Part shown: one piece after another, positions 58,501 to 64,000 of the stretch
Position numbering within the stretch: the stretch's first letter is position 1
Layout: every line of letters starts with the position of its first letter
Source of the DNA: Alistipes sp.
GTDB lineage: Bacteria > Bacteroidota > Bacteroidia > Bacteroidales > Rikenellaceae
NCBI GenBank assembly: GCA_017520545.1
Contig: JAFXFM010000013.1
Location: forward strand, 124,001 to 188,000
Length of the DNA: 64,000 nucleotides
Direction: 5' to 3'
Position numbers and translations under genes: made by a program
The notes under the pieces: generated by a model
The model's input: the letters and a program-made list of their open reading frames with translations, nothing else
What the model was told of the DNA's origin: nothing
Database searches by the model: none

Positions 58501-58704
58501 ATGGTGCCTATGGCGATTGGTACGGGCGTAGGTGCCGAGATGTGGAACTCGCTTGGTATGACTGTGGCTTGGGGACTTTCGTTCTCGACACTCGTAACCC
58601 TATTCCTTATCCCTGTACTCTTTTCTATGTTTGCACTCCGTGACGAGCGCAAGAGGGCGAAAAGGGCAGCAAAGGAGGCAGCAAAGTTAAACGCTGCGAA
58701 ATAG
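55582..58704 (+). CDS. RND-family multidrug efflux transporter (HAE-1 type)
   Basis: 1040-residue inner membrane proton antiporter with twelve predicted helices and two large periplasmic loops. It begins 'VNNPITTILIFVAISILGVF' and includes 'GMVVDNAIVVLENI' in TM4: one Asp followed by Asn where AcrB has two Asp. 'GIVVNNGIVLVDY' in TM10 and 'GRSRMRPILMTTLTTVLGM' are other HAE blocks. It should export drugs, bile salts or lipophilic compounds. It lies 17 nt after the adaptor gene. Confidence 0.95.
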   Translation: MNIYKSSVNNPITTILIFVAISILGVFSLAKLPIDMFPHIETTNIMVITAYPGASAVDIEENVTRPLENTLNSVEDLKHIHSQSKENISIVVLEFEYGIDSDVATANIRDKLDVATNILPDDVDKPIIFKFSTEEMPIMLMAIKAKESWSGLYKIIDERVTTPLARVNGVGSVSVTGIPERQIQIYCDPYKLEAYGLTIEQISQVVAQENISIPGGQMDVGSNTYSLRVDQEFNGAEEMLDIVVGNRNGVNIYLRDVATVTDTQQERAQESFNNGTRSGMMIVQKQTDANAVQISKKVQERLVELRKDLPSDVTIEPYIDMSDNILDTASSLADTILITFIVVMFVVMLMLGRWRAMFIIVLTIPISMLSSLIYLLATDSTLNIITMSAISISIGMVVDNAIVVLENITTHVDRGARVKQAAIFATKEVGVSIIASTLTTLAVFLPLTMIDGMAGVLFKPMGWMVTITLTVSMAAALTFTPVLCSKIMKQNPKKSRMQKYVDGAMGWLENVYGKALRWCVHHRKTFIFGALLLFVGVMVGIGPRVKTEFFPTQDNGRIAVKIKLPIGTRQEITRELALRIDEQFRRDYPEIIAIGMSEGTADTDNTFASMQENGTHYISMNIRLTKKTERERTLTEICDLMRKDLDKYAEIRTYEVIESGQKGGAGGQQSVDIELYGYDFATTDRIAAEIKEKMLSVEGCTEVTISRDEYTPEYQVVFDRDKLSRHGLNVATAATYLRNRVNGAVASYYREDGEEYDILVRYDRPFRESIEDLENITLYGSTGQSVKVRDVGRVIEAETPPTIQRMDRSRYVKISGAIGHGYAMSDIIQGTVAELNKMDFPAGITWELGGSYEDQQDTFSDLFMLLAIMVILVFVIMASQFESLTYPFVIMFSLPFALVGVILGLWISDTAMGVMGLLGVLMLVGIVVNNGIVLVDYTRLLVGREMSILDAAVAAGRSRMRPILMTTLTTVLGMVPMAIGTGVGAEMWNSLGMTVAWGLSFSTLVTLFLIPVLFSMFALRDERKRAKRAAKEAAKLNAAK

Positions 58705-58769
58705 TGCTCGAAAAGTTTACAACGTACCAAATAATTACAAAAAACTGAAAGCTTAAAAGTCCAGAAATT

Positions 58770-59063
58770 ATGAAAGCTTTATTTATAGCCTGCGATCAGG
58801 CACTCTATGACGAGGTGATGCAGAAGATGGCGGAACTTGGAGTTCGTGGATACACTTCGTGGGAGGAGGTAATGGGTTGCGGTACCGAAACCGGTGAACC
58901 GCACCTCGGCGACGCCGTGTGGCCGATCCTTAACTCTGCAATACTCTCAATTACCGACGATGAGCGTTGCGCGAAGTTGCTCGATGCGTTGCGTGCGCTC
59001 GATGCTGCAAACCCTAAGCTCGGAGTTCGTGCATTCTGGTGGGAAGTTGGTGGAACGATATAG
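58770..59063 (+). CDS. PG0541-family transporter-associated protein
   Basis: 97-residue small protein with a ferredoxin-like, P-II-type pattern ('MKALFIACDQALYDEVMQKM', 'GVRGYTSWEEVMGCG', 'LLDALRALDAANPKLGVRAF'). It matches the PG0541 family found directly behind RND pumps in Bacteroidales. It probably modulates or is coexpressed with the pump; the mechanism is unknown. The ATG lies 65 nt after the RND stop, and the AraC gene follows 9 nt on. Confidence 0.82.
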   Translation: MKALFIACDQALYDEVMQKMAELGVRGYTSWEEVMGCGTETGEPHLGDAVWPILNSAILSITDDERCAKLLDALRALDAANPKLGVRAFWWEVGGTI

Positions 59064-59072
59064 CCGGAGACT

Positions 59073-59972
59073 ATGACGAAGAAGAGTATATTCCCATATT
59101 ACACCGAGGTTTTGCGCAGTGTAGACGGCTTGGAGGTCTCGGACGTTGGTGGTGCAGCGATGATGCACTTCGAGGATGTGGATATCGACCAGATGCCGGA
59201 GTTGAAATATCCTTGTCGTATCGACGCACTTGTGATTGTTGTTTGTCTGCGTGGCGAGGTGTCGTTCTCGTCGCAGTTGAATAACTACACATTGAGCGAG
59301 AACCAGTTCTTTATCTCGTCGGCATCGGTAATTCAGTTCTACTCGTTAGCCGATAGTGAGGCCTATTTTATGGCGTTTACATCGGAGTTTTTGGCGAATA
59401 TGAATATCGATGTGCGCGTTGTTGGGCAGTTGATTTCTCGTTTGGGTACAGGTGGCTATATTGTCGATCTCAACAACGACGAGTTACAAGGTGTATCACG
59501 TTTCTTGGCTACATTGCACGACCATCATCGCACTGATCTAATGTCGGAGTATAGAATGGCGTCATTATGCCACGTCTATTGCGCTATGATATACCGCATT
59601 GTCGATGCTCTTGTGGGCAGAGAGGTTGCGGTGGTGTCGATGGGTGTTAAAGAGCGTAGTTCGGAGTATTTCGAGAAGTTGATGTCGCTCCTCTCGGAGC
59701 ACTATCGCGAGGAACGAGGAGTGGAGTTCTACGCCGAGAAGATGCACATCTCGTCGAAGCACCTTTCGCGTGTAATTCGTAGTTATACGGGCAGGTCGGT
59801 GCATCAGTGGATAGATGAGTTTGTGGCGCTCGAAATCAAAAACTTGCTGAAATACTCCAATATGAGTATTCAGCAGATATCCTACTTTTTGAACTTCCCG
59901 AATCCTTCATTTATGGGACAATACTTTAAACGTATTACCGGAATGACACCGGGCGAATACAAGAAAAGTTGA
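59073..59972 (+). CDS. AraC-family transcriptional regulator
   Basis: 299 residues: an N-terminal cupin-like sensing domain ('IVVCLRGEVSFSSQLNNYTL') and a C-terminal double helix-turn-helix (about 200-299: 'VEFYAEKMHISSKHLSRVIR', 'ISYFLNFPNPSFMGQYFKR', 'GMTPGEYKKS'). It closes the efflux operon, so the pump is bracketed by a TetR and an AraC regulator. The effector is unknown. Confidence 0.93.
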   Translation: MTKKSIFPYYTEVLRSVDGLEVSDVGGAAMMHFEDVDIDQMPELKYPCRIDALVIVVCLRGEVSFSSQLNNYTLSENQFFISSASVIQFYSLADSEAYFMAFTSEFLANMNIDVRVVGQLISRLGTGGYIVDLNNDELQGVSRFLATLHDHHRTDLMSEYRMASLCHVYCAMIYRIVDALVGREVAVVSMGVKERSSEYFEKLMSLLSEHYREERGVEFYAEKMHISSKHLSRVIRSYTGRSVHQWIDEFVALEIKNLLKYSNMSIQQISYFLNFPNPSFMGQYFKRITGMTPGEYKKS

Positions 59973-59981
59973 TAGACAAGT

Positions 59982-60010
59982 AAGACCGAGGCAACTCGGT
60001 CTTTCTTTTT
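59982..60010 (+). terminator. Terminator of the efflux operon
   Basis: AAGACCGAG/CTCGGTCTT stem with a GCAA loop and a T-rich tail. Confidence 0.9.
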
Positions 60011-60101
60011 AGAGAGTAGTGATATAATTGTCAATTGTCGTTTATAGAGTTCCATACCCACTTTTTATTATAGAAAACCGCCGATTCGTTGAAAAAATTT
60101 T

Positions 60102-60129
60102 TTTGTAAAAAACAGACTATTTATATTTG
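60102..60129 (+). promoter_or_regulatory. Promoter for the peptide/fimbrillin-like operon
   Basis: TTTG (60102-60105) and TATATTTG (60122-60129), spacing 16, about 58 nt before the peptide ATG. Confidence 0.5.
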
Positions 60130-60187
60130 CGACCGATTTATTAGGTAATGTGTAGATACTATAATACTATAACTAATTACAATAATT

Positions 60188-60328
60188 ATGATTTTTAACG
60201 AACAGAACAATGAGTACGTTGCACCATCTGTAATGGTGGTCGATGTAGTTTGCGAGGCTGGTTTCAAGGCTTCGACAGGTGAGATGACATTTGTAGATGG
60301 TGTCGATGATGGTTGGTATGGTCTTTAA
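60188..60328 (+). CDS. Small 46-residue peptide of the YxAP...STG family
   Basis: A complete short frame, ATG at 60188 and TAA at 60326. It starts 'MIFNEQNNEYVAPSVMVVDV' and continues 'VCEAGFKASTGEM' with an acidic, aromatic tail ('DDGWYGL'). The block from Tyr10 to Gly31 aligns without gaps to the 44-residue peptide at 21418. It is the first gene behind the promoter and precedes the fimbrillin-like gene by 28 nt. There is no classical signal peptide. Role unknown; possibilities include an assembly subunit, a leader or a regulatory peptide. Confidence 0.75.
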   Translation: MIFNEQNNEYVAPSVMVVDVVCEAGFKASTGEMTFVDGVDDGWYGL

Positions 60329-60342
60329 TTAACAAATGCTAA

Positions 60343-60349
60343 AAGGAGG
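60343..60349 (+). promoter_or_regulatory. Strong Shine-Dalgarno site
   Basis: AAGGAGG 7 nt before the ATG at 60357; it decides this start over the in-frame ATG at 60336 and is unusual for the organism. Confidence 0.75.
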
Positions 60350-60356
60350 AAAATTT

Positions 60357-62561
60357 ATGAAAAAGTTATTTGTTTCGATTTTGGCTCTCGCGGCATTTGC
60401 TGCTTGTCAGAGCGATTTTAACGATGTGAATTTGGACGCACCACAGCAGGGCGGCAACGCGAATGTTGGTGGCTCGTATACAATTTATGCCGAGGTTGGT
60501 GTTGGCGAGGACGACACAAAGGCGACCTATGGCGATGGTTTGAAGGCTACTTGGGAGGAGAACGACCAGATTGCACTCTTGCAGGAGCACGCAAACTATG
60601 GCGCAACTTTCAGCGTAGTAAACAAGTTGAACATTAAGAACGGTTGGGGAACAAGCAAGGCGTTTTTCAATGGCGAAATTTCGGTAGATGCTACTGCACC
60701 TCGTGTATATCACATTGCTTACCCTGCATCGGCAGTGTCGTTCGCGACTACAAGTGAGTTGTCAGTGGATAACCTTACATATGAGGATAGCGCCCAGCTT
60801 CCAGGATGGGACAACTGGGCAGCAAGTGGCTCAGGAAGATATACATATACATCCACTTTGAACGTTACTGTTCCTGCAACACAGAAAGGTAAGTGGGAGC
60901 CATATATGTATGCTTCGACTTCGGAGGGCGTAGATGCAAATGCTATTGGTGCAAAGACTTTGAATACTTTGACTGGTGCTATCGCAATCCGCGCATTCGA
61001 GGCTGATGGTGTAACACCAAAGCAGTTGAGCCGCGTTACTATCACTTCGAGCGATGTTGCTATCGCAGGAGCCTTCTCAGGTACTTCAGTAAGCGTTGGC
61101 TCGACAGATTCTAAAACAGGTGCAGGAACTGGCGATCAGAGTAATGTCCTTAATAGCGTAGATGAGTTGAAGGCAACTGCATACAATAATCTTGTTAATG
61201 TGCTGAAAGATTTGGCCCCAGCCTCTACTTCGGTAGTTGAGTCTATGTCGCTTTCGTTCGCTGGTAATACTAAGAGTGTTACCGCAAACAACCTCGAAGC
61301 TATTGCAAGCGACGATAAGGGTTACTATACCTATTATATCAATGTTGCCCCTGCAACTTTTGCAGCAGGCAGTTTGACTATCGAGGCTACCGATGTTGAT
61401 GGCTCTACTTTGACACGCGTTGTAAATAAGGAGGTAACCATCGCAGCAAGCCACCGTGCAGGTTTCAACCTCACTTGGGAGGATGCAACTTTGAATGGCG
61501 CAACCATCGAGACTTGGTACAACAACTGGAATACAGGCTCGCAGTTCCAGTTGGAGGGTAGCACAATCTATGTTGATAATGTAAGCATTGATGGAAATAT
61601 CTCGGCTGATCAGGTTTTGGCTATCGGTGTTCGTATCAATGGCGAGTTCCACGAGGCTTCGCAGCAGAGCGGTAAGTTGGCTATTTCGCCAATCGTAATC
61701 TCGGGTTTGTCGAGCGGTGTTTACAAGGTGCAGCCTGTTGCAAAGGTATCGCTCAATGGCGAGGAGAAGTGGTTGGAGTGTGCCGAGGTTGAGAAGATAG
61801 TTACTTCGATTCCGCAGGTTATCGACTACTCGGTTCGTACATCGTATTCGAGCAATGGTAACGTTGCCAAGACTAACGATATCAATGGAGATATTTTGAG
61901 GGTTAAGGCTAATATCTCGGACTCGTACGTGGCCAACAATCTCGTTAATGGCAAGACCTATACTATCTGCTACGGCTCGAACACAGCTACGCAGACCCTC
62001 GGCTCAGAGAAGGATATTACTCTTGCGTACGGTGCTTGGGGACAATATGTATGTTATGTTAAAATCGCCCTTGCAAACGGATATGTCTGTGAATCAACAC
62101 AATACACCACTCACGTAACGGGTATACCGTATTCGATAACATTCGATTCGGCAAATCCGGCAAATTGGGCTTGCAGTAATCAGGCTTTTCAGGATAAAGC
62201 CTTTATTTTGAAGACAAAGGAGGCTTACGCAATCTCTCCGAAGTTCCATATGCCAGAGAATTTGACGTTGGCTGTATCAATACCTCTTTATGGCTATACT
62301 CCAAATAACTGGACTAAAAACTTTAATGAGACTTTTTATGTGTCGGCATCATCGGGTGGAGATGTTAAGACATCAGTGTTCTACTCGGAGTATATTAAAA
62401 ACAATAGTTATGGTGATAGTAAGTTCTCGACCAAAAACGGAAGCGTAACTCTAACTCCTGCAAATTCGCATATTTGCTTGCACGCAACAGGAGATAATAA
62501 TTCTAATGTAGCAGGAAAGAACTCTGGCTTGTTCTTGAAGTCGATTACTGTAAATTACTAA
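60357..62561 (+). CDS. Fimbrillin-like surface lipoprotein with exchangeable tail
   Basis: 734-residue lipoprotein (lipobox Cys19 in 'AAFAAC'). The head (about 40-250) resembles fimbrillin-like domains: 'GLKATWEENDQIALLQEHAN', 'AKTLNTLTGAIAIRAFEADG', 'SRVTITSSDVAIAGAFSG'. A middle part (about 380-560) with Ig-like strands leads to a C-terminal tail (from about residue 563) that starts 'QYVCYVKIALANGY' and 'QYTTHVTGIPYS'. This tail is homologous to the two silent cassettes downstream, and the join is marked by a 23-bp sequence shared exactly with cassette 1. The gene is probably a fimbrial or adhesive surface protein with variable tips (inference). Confidence 0.85.
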   Translation: MKKLFVSILALAAFAACQSDFNDVNLDAPQQGGNANVGGSYTIYAEVGVGEDDTKATYGDGLKATWEENDQIALLQEHANYGATFSVVNKLNIKNGWGTSKAFFNGEISVDATAPRVYHIAYPASAVSFATTSELSVDNLTYEDSAQLPGWDNWAASGSGRYTYTSTLNVTVPATQKGKWEPYMYASTSEGVDANAIGAKTLNTLTGAIAIRAFEADGVTPKQLSRVTITSSDVAIAGAFSGTSVSVGSTDSKTGAGTGDQSNVLNSVDELKATAYNNLVNVLKDLAPASTSVVESMSLSFAGNTKSVTANNLEAIASDDKGYYTYYINVAPATFAAGSLTIEATDVDGSTLTRVVNKEVTIAASHRAGFNLTWEDATLNGATIETWYNNWNTGSQFQLEGSTIYVDNVSIDGNISADQVLAIGVRINGEFHEASQQSGKLAISPIVISGLSSGVYKVQPVAKVSLNGEEKWLECAEVEKIVTSIPQVIDYSVRTSYSSNGNVAKTNDINGDILRVKANISDSYVANNLVNGKTYTICYGSNTATQTLGSEKDITLAYGAWGQYVCYVKIALANGYVCESTQYTTHVTGIPYSITFDSANPANWACSNQAFQDKAFILKTKEAYAISPKFHMPENLTLAVSIPLYGYTPNNWTKNFNETFYVSASSGGDVKTSVFYSEYIKNNSYGDSKFSTKNGSVTLTPANSHICLHATGDNNSNVAGKNSGLFLKSITVNY
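62043..62065 (+). other. Putative recombination site in the expressed gene
   Basis: 23 bases encoding 'QYVCYVKI' (codon 563 onward), identical to 63154-63176 in inverted orientation. Bases on both sides diverge at once. Confidence 0.65.
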
Positions 62562-62579
62562 AAGTTAATACACTACGAC

Positions 62580-62617
62580 AAAGACCGCCCTGCGTAATTG
62601 CAGGGCGGTCTTCTTTG
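62580..62617. terminator. Bidirectional terminator between convergent tails
   Basis: 13-bp perfect GC-rich stem (62581-62593 with 62600-62612). It lies between the expressed tail and silent cassette 1, so it would serve whichever tail is in the sense orientation. Confidence 0.85.
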
Positions 62618-62639
62618 ATATTTAGGTTTATGAGTGAGT

Positions 62640-63176
62640 TTACAACTGATACTGTACTGTTACAGACTTCATAATAACACCCATTGCACCTCCACCAACA
62701 CTCCACGAAGAGCCCGAACCGGTTGAGTAGATGCTAACGCGAGGTGCGCTATTCGAAAGTGCTACGGTAGGTGTCCAGTTGGTATAACTTGCACCGCTAT
62801 TAGGCAGGTAGTTACTACCCTTCAACTGAATTGATGTGCCCGATGCGCTACCCGATGTAGAAGATGTTGCCGAAGCATATACTGTTGGCTTGTAACTACC
62901 GTAAATCGAGCCTCCGTAAGCGTACATAGGGATAGTTACAACCACATTGCAAGCAGCAGGAACACCATACTTCATCGATACGATATAGGCATTCTTACCC
63001 TCCTTCATACAGAGATATTCGTTTGTGGTGGTGTTGCTTGCGCTCCAACCAGAAATAGACGAAGTACCCGACAATGATACCGTACCATATGGAATACCTG
63101 TTACGCTTGTTGTATATTTATCCGAAACGACTTCATATCCATTTCCGAGCAAAATTTTAACATAACATACATATTG
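62640..63176 (-). pseudogene. Silent tail cassette 1 (C-terminal domain without start)
   Basis: Open for 178 codons on the minus strand from the 23-bp site to a TAA. It encodes 'QYVCYVKILLGNGY', then 'KYTTSVTGIPYG', ends 'MKSVTVQYQL', and is homologous to the tail of the expressed gene. There is an in-frame stop a few codons before the 23-bp site, no signal peptide, no promoter and no suitable start. It is therefore not a gene by itself but would continue the frame of the expressed gene if inverted. Confidence 0.75.
63154..63176 (-). other. Putative recombination site at head of cassette 1
   Basis: Reverse complement of 62043-62065 over all 23 bases; in the same reading phase as in the expressed gene. 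Confidence 0.65.
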
Positions 63177-63180
63177 CTTG

Positions 63181-63389
63181 CTACCAAAGAGTTAAAGTGT
63201 GCGACAAATTGAACATTATACGAGTGAAATAGAATAAATATGCGGTATTGGAGGCGATGGGAATGGATGGGACAAGATGGAACAAGATAGGAATAGATAG
63301 TTCCCTATACCATCCTATGATTTCCTATCGAGTGCCGCAGGCACAAATCCTATAAAGTCCTATAAATTCATATCCCAATGATATAATAT
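63181..63389. other. Low-complexity spacer between cassettes
   Basis: Degenerate repeats of about 10 bp (GATGGGA/CAAGATGGAA/AGATAGGAAT, roughly 63255-63300) and CCTATAAAG/GATTTCCTAT elements. No coding frame, promoter or recombinase gene. Confidence 0.5.
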
Positions 63390-63434
63390 AAAGTAATAGC
63401 ATAATTCTCGAAACGAGAATTATGCTATTACTTT
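63390..63434. repeat. Perfect 21-bp palindromic hairpin
   Basis: Arms 63390-63410 and 63414-63434 with a 3-nt loop. It lies just past the stop of cassette 2 and may act as a terminator for minus-strand reads or as a recombination boundary. Confidence 0.75.
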
Positions 63435-63451
63435 GTGTATGAGATGCGCTC

Positions 63452-64000
63452 CTATCGGTACTGTATAAGTGCCTTGTGTAAATAATAGTAACTCTGTGTT
63501 ATGCCACCGAAGATACTTGCCTTTGGTTTGGCCGATATACACATATAAGGGTTCGTTGAACTCAATACAACATTTGTGTCATTGCCCTTGTGTGTGGTAA
63601 GTCCACCTGTTGCTCCTGTGTTCAATGTGTTAAAGCCGGAATATTCGTTTGTCTGTACCTTTGTGGATGGACTCGAAGTTGCACCTACATAGGCGGTACA
63701 ACTACCTCCCAACTGATAGTATTTGTGTGTAAGTGTTGTGGTCGTGTTGATGTTTGCCGGCGTGTGGAATTTGGGCGATACCACATATCCTGACTTCGTT
63801 CCGCTATGTCCCAGGCACAACTGTTTCGATTGGGTAGTCCAATCCCCATTTAATGTCCAACCATCAGCCTGGATATTTCCCGTATTTACGCCGCCCGCAT
63901 AGAAATCGTATTCGTAAGGTATGCCTGTAATATGGGTTGTATATTTATTCGACTCGATGGTGTAGCCATTTTTGAGCAAAATCTTTACATAACATACATA
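63452..64000 (-). pseudogene. Silent tail cassette 2 (runs off the window)
   Basis: Open for 182 codons on the minus strand from the window edge to a TAG. It encodes 'YVCYVKILLKNGYTIE', then 'NKYTTHITGIPYE', 'SGYVVSPKFHTPANI' and ends 'LHKALIQYR'. It is a second variant of the expressed tail, in the same orientation as cassette 1. The 14 bases 63987-64000 match the core of the 23-bp site, and the rest of the site lies outside the window. Whether a start exists upstream cannot be seen, so a complete gene beyond the edge is not excluded. Confidence 0.65.

Noticed and set aside
60336..60356. Start of the fimbrillin-like gene at the first in-frame ATG
   Set aside because: The strong AAGGAGG site lies inside this extension and points to the ATG at 60357, which begins the signal peptide.
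63590..63793. Cys-rich 67-codon frame on the plus strand
   Set aside because: It is antisense to silent tail cassette 2, whose protein homology to the expressed tail is clear.

Overview
The window looks like a chromosomal segment of a gut-type Bacteroidales bacterium (Bacteroidota), perhaps near Alistipes/Rikenellaceae; the family is not certain. Supporting signs are TonB-dependent receptors with CarboxypepD_reg-like domains, a gldE homologue, DUF5606 and DUF5689 proteins, a PG0541-type protein behind an RND pump, fimbrillin-like lipoproteins, and promoters of the Bacteroidota type (TTTG, about 19 nt, TAnnTTTG) in place of -35/-10 boxes. Most genes have no clear Shine-Dalgarno sequence. No rRNA, tRNA, CRISPR array, transposase or integrase was seen.

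Layout. 1-3.5 kb: an outer membrane barrel protein, the ribosome GTPase der and an exported phosphoesterase. 3.5-10.1 kb: two vitamin-uptake units on the minus strand, a TPP-riboswitch-controlled TonB receptor plus PnuT (thiamine) and an FMN-riboswitch-controlled Oar-like TonB receptor (probably flavin). 10.2-20.9 kb: an acidic conserved protein, rsmI, a lipid A-type acyltransferase with two glycosyltransferases, xpt, ispF, pepD, two DUF5689 lipoproteins, an MscS channel and a DUF5606 protein. 21-25.7 kb: a repeat-filled gap, a 44-aa peptide gene and a 1367-residue GLUG-repeat lipoprotein with a G9 tract. 25.9-32.8 kb: pdxA, thrS-infC, a radical SAM gene, cdd, an RluA-type synthase and dtd. 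32.8-36.9 kb: five consecutive S1/P1-nuclease-fold genes, alternating catalytically degenerate and complete. 37-47 kb: murG-murC-ftsQ-ftsA-ftsZ, then gldE, a phosphopantetheinyl transferase, dapD and birA. 47-52 kb: a four-helix-bundle protein, gcvH, a GLUG-phosphoesterase fusion and two small envelope proteins. 52.3-60 kb: a TetR / TolC / membrane-fusion / RND efflux operon with a PG0541-like protein and an AraC regulator. 60.1-64 kb: a 46-aa peptide gene, a fimbrillin-like lipoprotein gene, and downstream of it two promoterless C-terminal tail cassettes in the opposite orientation.

The two strongest candidates for something undescribed are (1) the surface-protein locus at the right end, where a 23-bp sequence inside the expressed gene recurs exactly and inverted at the head of a silent tail cassette, with a bidirectional terminator between the two tails, as expected of an invertible or shufflon-like switch; and (2) the A-B-A-B-A operon of S1/P1-nuclease relatives. 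Two further layers stand out: arrays of 7-bp tandem repeats of several unrelated sequences scattered in intergenic DNA (also inside a TPP riboswitch and inside birA), and a pair of homologous 44-46 aa peptides encoded next to the two large surface lipoproteins.
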